From: Ligustrum vulgare
Lineage: Eukaryota > Streptophyta > Magnoliopsida > Lamiales > Oleaceae
Direction of reading: 5' to 3'
Length of the DNA: 64,000 bases
Assembly (NCBI GenBank): GCA_963555705.1
Contig: OY743170.1
Span: forward strand, 26,722,862 to 26,786,861
Shown: positions 46,305-57,114 of the stretch, piece after piece
Position numbering within the stretch: position 1 is the first letter of the stretch
Layout: the number at the start of each line of letters is the position of its first letter
The notes under the pieces: model-generated
The model's input: only the letters and a program-made list of their open reading frames with translations
Told to the model about the DNA's origin: nothing
Databases searched by the model: none
Position numbers and translations under genes: made by a program

Positions 46305-47804
46305 ATGCATGTAAGTTATAGCGCATATAACATCATAACTTCGTCTCATCTCAATTCATATTAACATATGAATAAATCACACAATTGCATTCCACATGCA
46401 CATCATAACTAAAATCAATTATTAAGAATGAGTCTACCTCAAATTCTAATGAGTTCAAGTCGAGCAGTGAAACTTCAAATCTCTAACTTTCCATTCGTGT
46501 CATCTAGCCAAAGAAAATAAATCTTAAATTAGAAATTCGGAACAAAATTGAGCATTTTCAAAAAATAGAATAAAAGATTTGGAACTAATTTGACAATTTG
46601 ACATAATTAAATTTGAAAGGTTTGGGACTTAATTAAAATTTTCGGAAATAGAAGGGGTTGACTCAAAATGTTTTAAAACTGCTCGTGTTAAAAATAAAAA
46701 CTTTAAAAACTTAGGGCTGAAGATTATTAAATTGAAGGGCTTAATTTTATAATTTGAAAGTTGGGGGCTAAGTAGCAAACTTTAAAAAAAAAAAAAAAAC
46801 AAACAAAAAAAAATAGTCTCTCTCTGCTATTCGAACAGTAGAGAGGCAGTCAGGAGGGGCAAAGCCCCCTCCTCCTTCGTCCCATCGCCGACAGTGCAAT
46901 CGGCAATATTTTCGTTGCTGCATGGCAGCAACCTGGCTGCTGGTGGTTGGTGGAGAGGATGAACTATTTTGGTACGATTTGGTGTAAGGATTGAGGTAAA
47001 CTGAGGCATGGATTCGATATTGGGGATTATGATTTTCGGCCAGAATTTCCGGTGACGAAGGTGAGTATTGTGTTCCTTGGTTTGGGTTTTTTTATTTTTG
47101 GATGGGAAATGAAGTTTTGGGTTTCTTGAATTTGGTTGGTGGCTTGCGGTGATGTTGGTGATGGTGAGGTCTCAGCGATGGGGATTTGGTTTTTGCAGTA
47201 GCTCGTGTTTGGAGTGGCCAGTGGTTTGGGTGAAGGACAACCAATGACTGAGGGTATAATGTCTATGAATGGTGGCTTGGGTTTGGCTTATGCAGTCGTT
47301 GAAGAAACTGGGGAGCTAATAGTTGAGACAAAGGAAATGCTTACCCAAATTTTGCAGGTGCTCGTGAGGGAAGAAAATGTGGGATTAGAGCTGAGTTATG
47401 TCAAATTCTTGTAGGTGAAGGATTTTGAAGAGATTGTAACTGTTGATCAAATTAATCTTTGACAATGAATGGAGCAATAATATTTTGAACGGTTTGGAAT
47501 CTGAAAGAAATGCAATCGGATGGGGGTTACTTTCTGTATATTGAATGAAATGGAAAAGCAATAATAGTAGAATCAGGAATTTTAAATTTTGGATTAAAAT
47601 AATTATTTGGGTTCAAAATGAAATAATAATTTTTGGACAAATTTAAAATCACAAATCGGACATAAAGATTTAAACGAATTTAAATTTCTTGCTTAAAATT
47701 TTAAAACAATTTATATGGTTAGACGAACACGTTTTCATTAAAAATTGGGTGAAGTCGTAGCGACAAGTTTTAATAAATTTAATAATAAATTCTCGGTCGC
47801 TACA
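46305..47804 (-). mobile_element. Gypsy 3' LTR fragment (element G, family A relative)
   Basis: It ends CTCGGTCGCTACA at 47804 and contains GTTAGACGAACACG near 47717, GAGTCTACCTCAAATT and GTCATCTAGCC, as in family A. The left part is truncated near 46305, where it meets an unrelated 'ggggtggacaaaaa' stretch. Beyond the right end the plus-strand sequence continues into element G's pol end (minus), so this is its 3' LTR. The GC-richer centre (46830-47420) contains the chance frame 47205-47414; no gene is supported. Confidence 0.75.
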
Positions 47805-48051
47805 ACCTTACTCTCTGAAAATAATTTCATCCTCGAAATTAAACTTACTTGGTCTACTATGTCTGGGTACTTGGCTAGAATTTCTTCTTCCTTTTCCCAG
47901 GTAGCCTCATCACTACCATGTTTACACTACTAGACTTTGACTAAGGGAATCTCTTTGTATCGTAAGACGTGAGCCTTTCTGTCAATTATTGCCACAGGTG
48001 CTTCCTCATATGATAGATTCTTTTGAATCGAGATAGACTGAAAGTTCACCA
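47805..48051 (-). pseudogene. Element G pol C-terminus (right of the young insertion in reading order)
   Basis: Minus-strand codons continue from 56254 across the insertion: NFQSISIQKNLSYEEAPVAI, RKAHVLRYKEIPLVKV, two stops, then DEATWEKEEEILAKYPDI. This is the conserved chromovirus (Tekay/Del-like) Pol tail 'YEE-P--I-D---VLR---V-LVKV-W------ATWE-E'. The two TAGs replace residues normally Q and W. The segment ends at the CGAGGATGAAAT motif and a degenerate polypurine tract before the LTR at 47804. Confidence 0.85.
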
Positions 48052-48567
48052 TGTGACGACCCGAATTCTCGACCATTCGAGTGCCACTAAAAGTGACTCA
48101 TATCATATTATCGAGACTTAAATAGTAATGTAAAATTATTCAAAAGAATAATTAGAATCCCATAATTTTATTTGTGAATAAAAATAGAACATAATTTTCT
48201 TACATAAAGTTCAACATAATTATCTCATCAATCTTAACCACTTTTGCCACTTCCATGTTGACCGCCTCGAACCTTCAATTATCTGAAAATGGTAAATATC
48301 GTGGAGTGAGATTTATAAAATCCCAGTAAGTATACCAAGCATAAATTTTCTTTTGAAATCATATGGATCATTTTCATCATAACATAGGATATGATCGAAA
48401 TACTCATAAACATAGGGAGACACAAGAATTTTACCGAACTTAAATGGCAAGAATTCTTATGTATAGCGCTACTAAACTCCGGTCCCCTTAGCATAATCAT
48501 AAACATATCATATGGAACCCATAACAATCTTGTGAGATTGATTTCATAGCAATGATCCAAACATTTT

Positions 48568-49570
48568 CATAAAAACATAAGATATACTTACTTGTCATAA
48601 AAACATACTTACTTTTCATAAAAACATAAGGTGTATTTACCTTTCATAAAAACATACTTACTTTTCATAAAAACATAAGATATACTTACTTGTCATAAAA
48701 ATATACTTACTTTTCATAAAAACATAAGGTGTATTTACCTTTCATAAAAACATACTTACTTTTCATAAAAACATAAGATATACTTACTTGTCATAAAAAC
48801 ATACTTACTTTTCATAAAAACATAAGGTGTATTTACCTTTCATAAAAACATACTTACTTTTCATAAAAATATAAGGTATACTTACTTGTCATAAAAACAT
48901 ACTTACTTTTCATAAAAACATAAGGTGTATTTACCTTTCATAAAAACATACTTACTTTTCATAAAAACATAAGATATACTTACTTGTCATAAAAACATAC
49001 TTACTTTTCATAAAAACATAAGGTGTATTTACCTTTCATAAAAACATACTTACTTTTCATAAAAACATAAGATATACTTACATTTCATAACAACATACTT
49101 AATTTTCATAAAAACATAAGATATACTTACATTTCATAACAACATACTTAATTTTCATAAAAACATAAGATATACTTACATTTCATAACAACATACTTAA
49201 TTTTCATAAAAACATAAGATATACTTACATTTCATAACAACATACTTAATTTTCATAAAAACATAAGATATACTTACATTTCATAACAACATACTTAATT
49301 TTCATAAAAACATAAGATATACTTACATTTCATAACAACATACTTAATTTTCATAAAAACATAAGATATACTTACATTTCATAACAACATACTTAATTTT
49401 CATAAAAACATAAGATATACTTACATTTCATAACAACATACTTAATTTTCATAAAAACATAAGATATACTTACATTTCATAACAACATACTTAATTTTCA
49501 TAAAAACATAAGATATACTTACATTTCATAACAACATACTTAATTTTCATAAAAACATAAGATATACTTA
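48568..49570. repeat. 49-bp tandem array in the 3' LTR, about 20 units
   Basis: The left half alternates two 49-bp variants (ATAAGATATACTTACTTGT and ATAAGGTGTATTTACCTTT), giving a 98-bp higher-order repeat. The right half is ten copies of a third variant (ATAAGATATACTTACATTT then CATAACAACATACTTAATTT). The units are AT-rich with no spacer DNA. Confidence 0.95.
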
Positions 49571-49799
49571 CCTTTTAAAAGATTAAAATGAAGTGTAGTA
49601 GTAAATGGACCAAAACTTTCTTGACCACCTTGAATTTCTCTTACTTGTGGATTTTGTCAAGAGATTGGAAATAAGTGTATATGTGTAGAGTTGTGTGTAA
49701 AAGAGATGGGTTTAAATAGATGTATAAAGTTGGCATATTGTAAACATAATCATTCAATTCTATTAATTTTAACACATCCTTTTCTTAAAGTAAAGCACC

Positions 49800-50145
49800 A
49801 TTCATATACTTTTCCATATTTATACAAATAATATGCTCTTCATGATTATATATAATGGAGTCTATCAATCATTCATATATTTTTTCCATATTTATACAAA
49901 TATTATGCTCTTCATGATTATATATAATGGAGTATATAAATCATTCATATACTTTTCCATTTTTTATACAAATATTATGCTCTTCATGATTATATATAAT
50001 GGAGTATATAAATCATTCATATACTTTTCCATATTTATACAAATATTATGCTCTTCATGATTATATATAATGGAGTATATAAATCATTCATATACTTTTC
50101 CATTTTTATACAAATATTATGCTCTTCATGATTACATATAATGGA
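49800..50145. repeat. 70-75-bp tandem repeat, five units, in the 3' LTR
   Basis: The core ATGCTCTTCATGATTATATA recurs at 49832, 49907, 49977, 50048 and 50119, followed by TAATGGAGTATATAAATCAT. The same set occurs in the 5' LTR at about 55615-55960. It creates short repetitive open frames that are not genes. Confidence 0.95.
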
Positions 50146-50439
50146 ACCTCTCATGCTTGCATATATTTTCTTAATTTAAATAATAAAAGTAATTTTTGTA
50201 TAAATAAATATTGGGATAACATTGAATTAAGTATTTGGACTTAATATACTTTAAATCAAGAAAATGGAGATATTTTTAGAAATTCGGAATTTAATTTAAA
50301 ATCGAACGATCTCGATTATTTCTTGACTTGGCTATACGAATACGTCGTGGCGTTAACTTAATAAAAATGGGTGAAATAGTAGCGACACGATTTTCTATTA
50401 AAATAATTATTAATCGCGTAAAAACTCTTGGTCGCTACA

Positions 50440-50452
50440 AACTTACCCCCTT
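50440..50452 (-). promoter_or_regulatory. Polypurine tract of the young element
   Basis: The minus strand reads AAGGGGGTAAGT directly before the LTR start TGTAGCGACC, preceded by the AATTTCGAGGACGAAAT box that ends gypsy internal regions. Confidence 0.85.
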
Positions 50453-51219
50453 AAAATAATTTCGTCCTCGAAATTAATCTTACTTGATCTTATGATTTCT
50501 GAACACTTAATCAGAATCTCTTCTTCTTCTTCTTATGTAGCATCATCGCTACTATATTTAACCCAACCATATTTAACCCACTGGACTTTGACTAAATGCA
50601 TCAATTTGTTTTCTTAAGACATGGACTTTTCTATCAATAATAAACATATGTCTACTCATAAATTCTTCTGAATCAAAATGAAAATTCCCAATCGTATGTG
50701 ATATTTCATCATATCTTGTAGTATTCATGTAACTTGTCATTTATCATCGTATCATGTGACCTCAAATATTCGTATTAATATCTCTAAAATTTCAATAAAT
50801 CTTTACTAACATATCATACCATAATAATTTGTCATTTCATCTTATCACCAAATATCCCAAAATAATTAAAACGATTACCTGAATATTCTCTATGTAATAT
50901 ACCCAAACATGTTATTCACATATCAACATAATCATCAGTTTATCTTTCCAATATTTGTAACCCAAAATTTCTGCAAAATTCAATAAACAAATATCTCCCA
51001 AATAATTAAAATTCTTAACTCAAATATCATAACATTTCCCGTAAGGTATTCCTTTCACTTGCACAAACTTATTAATCCTGATTCAATACAGTCCTTATTT
51101 CACTTTCACGTATCCCCGTATTATTTCTATACCTTGATTATTATATCAAAATATCAGTACCCAAAATCCAAGAAAATATTCCATATCTCAAATCCCGTCA
51201 TCATCAAATCTTCCTTTTA
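50453..51219. other. Interior of the young element, left part: noncoding, AT-rich
   Basis: There is a short remnant of a gypsy pol end next to the polypurine tract (50455-50600, with CTTCTTCTTCTT and 'gactttgact' as in other gypsy tails). It is followed by AT-rich DNA with no reading frame or recognisable domain. Confidence 0.5.
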
Positions 51220-51342
51220 TCAAGAAAGTAAACGGCGCATAAACTCTTGTTCCCTCTTTTCCATTATTCTATTCCGCGCTTTCTTGCTGGAATCAATATC
51301 ACGCGGATTCCCTCCGATCCTTAATGCTTTTAAATAGTTCAT
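51220..51342 (-). CDS. Small open reading frame, 40 codons, in element sense orientation
   Basis: It runs from ATG (51342) to TGA (51220). The peptide starts MNYLKALRIGGNPRDIDSSK and ends REQEFMRRLLS. It is strongly charged and more protein-like than its surroundings, but matches nothing I know. It could be the end of a captured gene, a scrap of gag, or chance. It lies 86 bp from the LOG fragment on the opposite strand. Confidence 0.3.
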   Translation of the reverse strand: MNYLKALRIGGNPRDIDSSKKARNRIMEKREQEFMRRLLS

Positions 51343-51427
51343 GCTGGGAAGAGGTTAGATCCATCAAAAACATGGATATCATTCTTACAAACATTCGCAA
51401 GTATTATTCCAGTCTTCCAATGAATGA

Positions 51428-51814
51428 TCTGAGGAAAATTTATCGAATAAGACTCGAAAGATTGAGGTTGCTGATGGCTTTATAGCCCTGCCCGGAGGTT
51501 TTGGTACCTTAGAAGAAATCTTTAACATTACCTCGTGGGCTCAACTAGGTCTCCATACTAAGCCTATTGGGCTTCTGAATGTTAACAATTTCTTTGATGG
51601 CTTGTTAACCTTTCTTGATTATGCTGTGGAACAGGGATTCATCTCTCCATTTTCCAGAAGGCTTCTTATTTCTGCTCCTACTATTGATGAACTACTGGAT
51701 AAGCTGCAGTCATATATCTCAATACAAGATCCAGCAGGGGTTAAGATAGATTGGTCGCAAGGAAGGGGAATCAAGCGAAAATGGAGTCCGGTTAATGTAA
51801 ACTTAACTTTATGA
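51428..51814 (+). pseudogene. LOG-family (cytokinin riboside 5'-monophosphate phosphoribohydrolase-like) C-terminal fragment
   Basis: An uninterrupted 128-codon plus-strand frame reads KIEVADGFIALPGGFGTLEE, then WAQLGLHTKPIGLLNVNNFF, FLDYAVEQGFISPFSRRLL, ISAPTIDELLDKLQ and a stop. The PGGxGTxxE box is the diagnostic LOG/'lysine decarboxylase' motif binding the ribose-phosphate. The order W-Q-G-H-KP-GLLN-FLD-AVE-FI follows the family through its end. The N-terminal half, with the other nucleotide-binding residues, is missing. A stop (51425) lies just upstream in frame and there is no start near the motif, so it cannot make a full enzyme. No intron interrupts the piece, although plant LOG genes usually have several in this half (family knowledge), which suggests capture from spliced RNA. 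It lies antisense to the host retrotransposon. Confidence 0.85.
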
Positions 51815-51825
51815 ATCTTAGAATA

Positions 51826-52036
51826 GGTGGGGGTAGAGTACGGAGTATTCTTACTCTCGAGACACCCCTCTAATTTCCTAGGATTTTCCTTAATGTTTAA
51901 ATCTTGTGTGTACCTCAAATGTTCCAGGTGGTAGATTACGGAGTATTCTTACTCTCGAAACACACCTTTTTGAAGGTTTCTTTATTTCCTCAAAAGGTCA
52001 GAGGTGGTAGGATACGGCTACTCCGGAAACACATCT
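51826..52036 (+). repeat. Three copies of a hairpin-forming motif after the LOG stop codon
   Basis: Copies at 51826-51869, 51927-51966 and 52003-52036 share GGTGGTAG, ATTACGG or GTACGG, AGTATTCTTACTCTCG and GAAACACACC. The GAGTA-TTCT-TACTC core can fold, and GGTG...CACC flanks it. The third copy is shortened. They may be part of the captured 3' UTR or of the element. Confidence 0.7.
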
Positions 52037-52039
52037 CTC

Positions 52040-53753
52040 AATTTGAGGAATTTCCCATGTTGCTTTCTTTTGCTTTTGCGTGTTTTCATGTATTTCCTTT
52101 CTAGGGTGACTCTTGTGTGTTCTCCTTATGAGAAAATAATAATATCTCTGTTATCATCTACTAAATCTCGTTTGTGATGTAAATGAACTTGTATGTCTAA
52201 CTTCAATTCTCTTAGTGATTGCATACCATACTATGCTCTTAACTCCAAACGATAAAATTCTAGGCAGAGTTTTCCTTTGAAATTTGGACTTATCCAAATC
52301 GTAAGCATACTTCATAACTCACAATAATAACTAATTGTACATTTGATCACAATTTCATCAAACTTCAATATCATCATAAATATTCCAGAAAATCAATTCA
52401 TAATTCCTCAACATAGAAATTTCAAATCATAATTTCTAATATCACCATATCAAGTCCTTATTTCTCAATAATTAAGAGCCTAAACTTTAAATCTCCAACT
52501 TCATAATTCTTCTCATAAAAATCTCAATAAAATCATATCACTTATAATCTCAACATCTCATCATAACTTCATAAAACTGACTTTCTATTTCTCATTAAAT
52601 CTAAATGATAGATAATCTGAACATATTTCTAATCATTTCTGTTGACTTCTTATACTTAGTGCCATGTCTAAAATCAATTATGCAAAGTCCATTTAAGGTT
52701 CATCATTTCTAAACTCGAGGACAACAATTATTTTGAAAATCATTCGTAAATCATGTTTTTTTTTTTTTCAAAATTGAAACTTGAATAGTGGTACCAATAA
52801 TCATCCACAGTTTTTCCTTGCTTTTAAGCAAAGGTAGTGATAAAGGGATAAATTATTGAACCGAAAATTGAAACTTGAAGAGGAAGTACTAATAACCATC
52901 CACAGTTTTTCCCTTGTTTTTACACAAAGGTAGTGATAAAGGGATAAACTATTGTACAATTCATTATCAATTTTGTTTGTTTAATATATTATTCCATATA
53001 TTTTGGGCCAAAGTTACAACCCAACTTAATTTCTAATTGAGTCAATCTTACTAAGCTCAATATGAACCAAAATTCATATCAATATCCTCTATGTCTCATG
53101 ATTCTACATTAAAATGAATAAATTAAAATTTAGGCTTCTATCAATTCATATCATACTCAACATGTATATTTCACTTAAAGATTCATAACATATGAATATT
53201 TCATACTTAACATGTCTTAATAAAATCGTAAATGACTTGCAAAGCATATAACATACCTGGTTCGAGGAGTCAATACGTGGAGAGTGACATAGTAGAGTGA
53301 TGAGTTAAAATATTTTAAAAAAAAATTATTATTAATCATTTCGCATCTTTACATAAGATTGGGCCTAATTAACCCAAATAAAAATTTATCGTCAAATCTT
53401 ATTTTCCTTTAGTCCCCGAACTTCTAGAAATTTATCAAAGACATCAATATAAACATCATATCACTAACTAATTATATTCCATAAAATTTTCAGGACATTA
53501 CAAACTCCCTTGCTTAAAATGAATTTTGTCCTTGAAATTCGCACATCAAATTTCATCATACTTTTCAAAATCATAACCATACTTGACATGTGAAAATTCA
53601 AATTTTTTTTTTTTAAATGAATAGTGATTTCGTTCACTGTTCATCATGAATAGCACGTCGTTTTACTGTTCACGTGAATAGTTTTTTTTTTTTTTTTTTT
53701 TTTTTAAGAAATAAAATTTCAAAAATCTACAGAATCGTTTTTAAAACTCTTTT
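52040..53753. other. Interior of the young element, right part: noncoding
   Basis: AT-rich sequence with a near-duplicate pair at 52775-52960 (AATTGAAACTTGAA, CATCCACAGTTTTTCC, AAAGGTAGTGATAAAGGGATAAA twice) and T-runs near 53680. No protein-coding signal was seen. Confidence 0.6.
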
Positions 53754-53764
53754 CTCTGATACCA
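53754..53764 (-). promoter_or_regulatory. Primer binding site (initiator tRNA-Met) of the young element
   Basis: The minus strand reads TGGTATCAGAG two bases after the 5' LTR end, complementary to the 3' end of plant initiator tRNA-Met. Confidence 0.9.
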
Positions 53765-54282
53765 ACTGTGACGACCCGAATTCTCGACCATTCGAGTGCC
53801 ACTAAAAGTGACTCATATCATATTATCGAGACTTAAATAGTAATGTAAAATTATTCAAAAGAATAATTAGAATCCCATAATTTTATTTGTGAATAAAAAT
53901 AGAACATAATTTTCTTACATAAAGTTCAACATAATTATCTCATCAATCTTAACCACTTTTGCCACTTCCATGTTGACCGCCTCGAACCTTCAATTATCTG
54001 AAAATGGTAAATATCGTGGAGTGAGATTTATAAAATCCCAGTAAGTATACCAAGCATAAATTTTCTTTTGAAATCATATGGATCATTTTCATCATAACAT
54101 AGGATATGATCGAAATACTCATAAACATAGGGAGACACAAGAATTTTACCGAACTTAAATGGCAAGAATTCTTATGTATAGCGCTACTAAACTCCGGTCC
54201 CCTTAGCATAATCATAAACATATCATATGGAACCCATAACAATCTTGTGAGATTGATTTCATAGCAATGATCCAAACATTTT

Positions 54283-55384
54283 CATAAAAACATAAGATAT
54301 ACTTACTTGTCATAAAAACATACTTACTTTTCATAAAAACATAAGGTGTATTTACCTTTCATAAAAACATACTTACTTTTCATAAAAACATAAGATATAC
54401 TTACTTGTCATAAAAATATACTTACTTTTCATAAAAACATAAGGTGTATTTACCTTTCATAAAAACATACTTACTTTTCATAAAAACATAAGATATACTT
54501 ACTTGTCATAAAAACATACTTACTTTTCATAAAAACATAAGGTGTATTTACCTTTCATAAAAACATACTTACTTTTCATAAAAATATAAGGTATACTTAC
54601 TTGTCATAAAAACATACTTACTTTTCATAAAAACATAAGGTGTATTTACCTTTCATAAAAACATACTTACTTTTCATAAAAACATAAGATATACTTACTT
54701 GTCATAAAAACATACTTACTTTTCATAAAAACATAAGGTGTATTTACCTTTCATAAAAACATACTTACTTTTCATAAAAACATAAGATATACTTACATTT
54801 CATAACAACATACTTAATTTTCATAAAAACATAAGATATACTTACATTTCATAACAACATACTTAATTTTCATAAAAACATAAGATATACTTACATTTCA
54901 TAACAACATACTTAATTTTCATAAAAACATAAGATATACTTACATTTCATAACAACATACTTAATTTTCATAAAAACATAAGATATACTTACATTTCATA
55001 ACAACATACTTAATTTTCATAAAAACATAAGATATACTTACATTTCATAACAACATACTTAATTTTCATAAAAACATAAGATATACTTACATTTCATAAC
55101 AACATACTTAATTTTCATAAAAACATAAGATATACTTACATTTCATAACAACATACTTAATTTTCATAAAAACATAAGATATACTTACATTTCATAACAA
55201 CATACTTAATTTTCATAAAAACATAAGATATACTTACATTTCATAACAACATACTTAATTTTCATAAAAACATAAGATATACTTACATTTCATAACAACA
55301 TACTTAATTTTCATAAAAACATAAGATATACTTACATTTCATAACAACATACTTAATTTTCATAAAAACATAAGATATACTTAC
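54283..55384. repeat. 49-bp tandem array in the 5' LTR, about 22 units
   Basis: Same array as at 48568-49570, but with twelve rather than ten copies of the third variant. This accounts for 98 of the 99 bp by which this LTR is longer. Confidence 0.95.
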
Positions 55385-56253
55385 CTTTTAAAAGATTAAA
55401 ATGAAGTGTAGTAGTAAATGGACCAAAACTTTCTTGACCACCTTGAATTTCTCTTACTTGTGGATTTTGTCAAGAGATTGGAAATAAGTGTATATGTGTA
55501 GAGTTGTGTGTAAAAGAGATGGGTTTAAATAGATGTATAAAGTTGGCATATTGTAAACATAATCATTCAATTCTATTAATTTTAACACATCCTTTTCTTA
55601 AAGTAAAGCACCATTCATATACTTTTCCATATTTATACAAATAATATGCTCTTCATGATTATATATAATGGAGTCTATCAATCATTCATATATTTTTTCC
55701 ATATTTATACAAATATTATGCTCTTCATGATTATATATAATGGAGTATATAAATCATTCATATACTTTTTCATTTTTTATACAAATATTATGCTCTTCAT
55801 GATTATATATAATGGAGTATATAAATCATTCATATACTTTTCCATATTTATACAAATATTATGCTCTTCATGATTATATATAATGGAGTATATAAATCAT
55901 TCATATACTTTTCCATTTTTTATACAAATATTATGCTCTTCATGATTACATATAATGGAACCTCTCATGCTTGCATATATTTTCTTAATTTAAATAATAA
56001 AAGTAATTTTTGTATAAATAAATATTGGGATAACATTGAATTAAGTATTTGGACTTAATATACTTTAAATCAAGAAAATGGAGATATTTTTAGAAATTCG
56101 GAATTTAATTTAAAATCGAACGATCTCGATTATTTCTTGACTTGGCTATACGAATACGTCGTGGCGTTAACTTAATAAAAATGGGTGAAATAGTAGCGAC
56201 ACGATTTTCTATTAAAATAATTATTAATCGCGTAAAAACTCTTGGTCGCTACA

Positions 56254-56618
56254 CACCGTGTGGCTAGGGTCATGATCATACTTCCTTAATAGGAAAACGT
56301 GAAAAACATTATGTACCGTCGAAAGTTCAGGTGGTAGAGCCAAACGAGAAGCCACGTTTCCTACTTGTTCCAATATCTCAAACGGTCCAATATATCGGGA
56401 CCTTAATTTTCCTCTCTTACCAAAACAAAAAGTCCCCTTCATCGGAGCCACTTTCAAAAATACTTTCTCTCCAACTTGAAATTCCAAATCTTTCCTCCTC
56501 TTATCGGCATAACTCTTTTGTCTATCTTGAGCAGCTTTAATCCTTAGTCTGATCTTTTGAATAGCCACTACAGTCCTTTCAATTAATTCCGGACCTAATA
56601 TCTTCCTCTTCCTCTCAC
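56254..56618 (-). pseudogene. Element G pol: integrase C-terminal region upstream of the insertion
   Basis: The minus strand gives KILGPELIERTVVAIQKIRL, AAQDRQKSYADKRRKDLEF, VGEKVFLKVAPMKG, RYIGPFEILEQVG and VHNVFHVFLLRKYDHDPSH. These are the integrase C-terminal (GPY/F) domain of Tekay/Del-type gypsy. The reading continues at 48051 after the young element. At about 56618 it meets the LTR scrap of another element, so the upstream pol is lost. Confidence 0.9.
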
Positions 56619-56722
56619 CTAGACGAACACGTTTTTAAATAAATTGGTAAAGTCATAGCGACACATTTTTAAAAATAAATAATATTTATTTAAATAAGTT
56701 ACTAAAATTCACAGTCGCTACA
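56619..56722 (-). mobile_element. Gypsy LTR end fragment (element F)
   Basis: It contains CTAGACGAACACGTTTTTA and ends CAGTCGCTACA, then a polypurine tract (reverse complement AAGGGGGTAGGGT). Only the terminal 104 bp of the LTR survive. Confidence 0.8.
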
Positions 56723-57060
56723 ACCCTACCCCCTTAAAATAATTTCGTCCTCGAAATTTCAAACTTTCTTGATCTAAAATATCTGGGTACTTGGCCAGAA
56801 TTTTCTTCTTCCTTTTCTCAGGTAGCTTCATTACTATCGTGTATGCCCCATTTGACTTTGACTAAAGGAACTTTTTAGTTTCTAAGGACATAGACTTCTC
56901 TCTCTAGGGTCCACACATGTGCCACATCATAGGTCAAGTCTGGTCAGGTACTAAATGATTGAAAAATTTTCACATAGTTCGGGCTAAAAATAAGTCTTGT
57001 TCTAGATTCTTTCTAGTATCTCAAATAGACCAATAAATATGTTTCCAAAACTAAATAATC
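56723..57060 (-). pseudogene. Element F pol C-terminus
   Basis: The minus strand gives IFIGLFEILERI near 57035, then EREVYVLRN, a stop, VPLVKVKWG and SNEAT, and ends at CGAGGACGAAAT. It is the same Pol tail as element G, with stops and a frameshift. RT, RNase H and integrase core are absent between this and gag, a large internal deletion. Confidence 0.8.
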
Positions 57061-57114
57061 AAGGCCAATCCACTAACAATCACTAGTTCCAGTCTATCTA
57101 GGCATCGAAGTCAA

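Larger units (their letters stand above)
48052..56253 (-). mobile_element. Young non-autonomous LTR retrotransposon carrying a LOG-family gene fragment
   Basis: The 5' LTR is 53767-56253 (2,487 bp) and the 3' LTR is 48052-50439 (2,388 bp). Both run TGTGACGACCC...GGTCGCTACA on the plus strand. The primer site TGGTATCAGAG (minus strand, plus 53754-53764) marks the 5' LTR side. The polypurine tract AAGGGGGTAAGT (plus 50440-50452) marks the 3' side, so orientation is minus. LTR identity is very high: the first 500 bp read identically. The length difference is exactly two 49-bp array units plus one T. The target duplication is CACCA (48047-48051) against CACCG (56254-56258), one CpG-type change. 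The target is the pol gene of element G, whose reading frame resumes exactly. The 3.3-kb interior has no gag, protease, RT or integrase. It must rely on enzymes of an autonomous relative, probably a gypsy element with the same LTR ends and tRNA-Met primer. Confidence 0.92.

Noticed and set aside
48568..49570. CRISPR-like regular repeats of 49 bp
   Set aside because: Units are contiguous with no unique spacers, occur inside both LTRs of a retrotransposon, and the genome is a plant.
49833..50060. 75-codon repetitive open frame (and its twin at 55646)
   Set aside because: It is made by the 70-75-bp LTR repeat; no start context or protein family.
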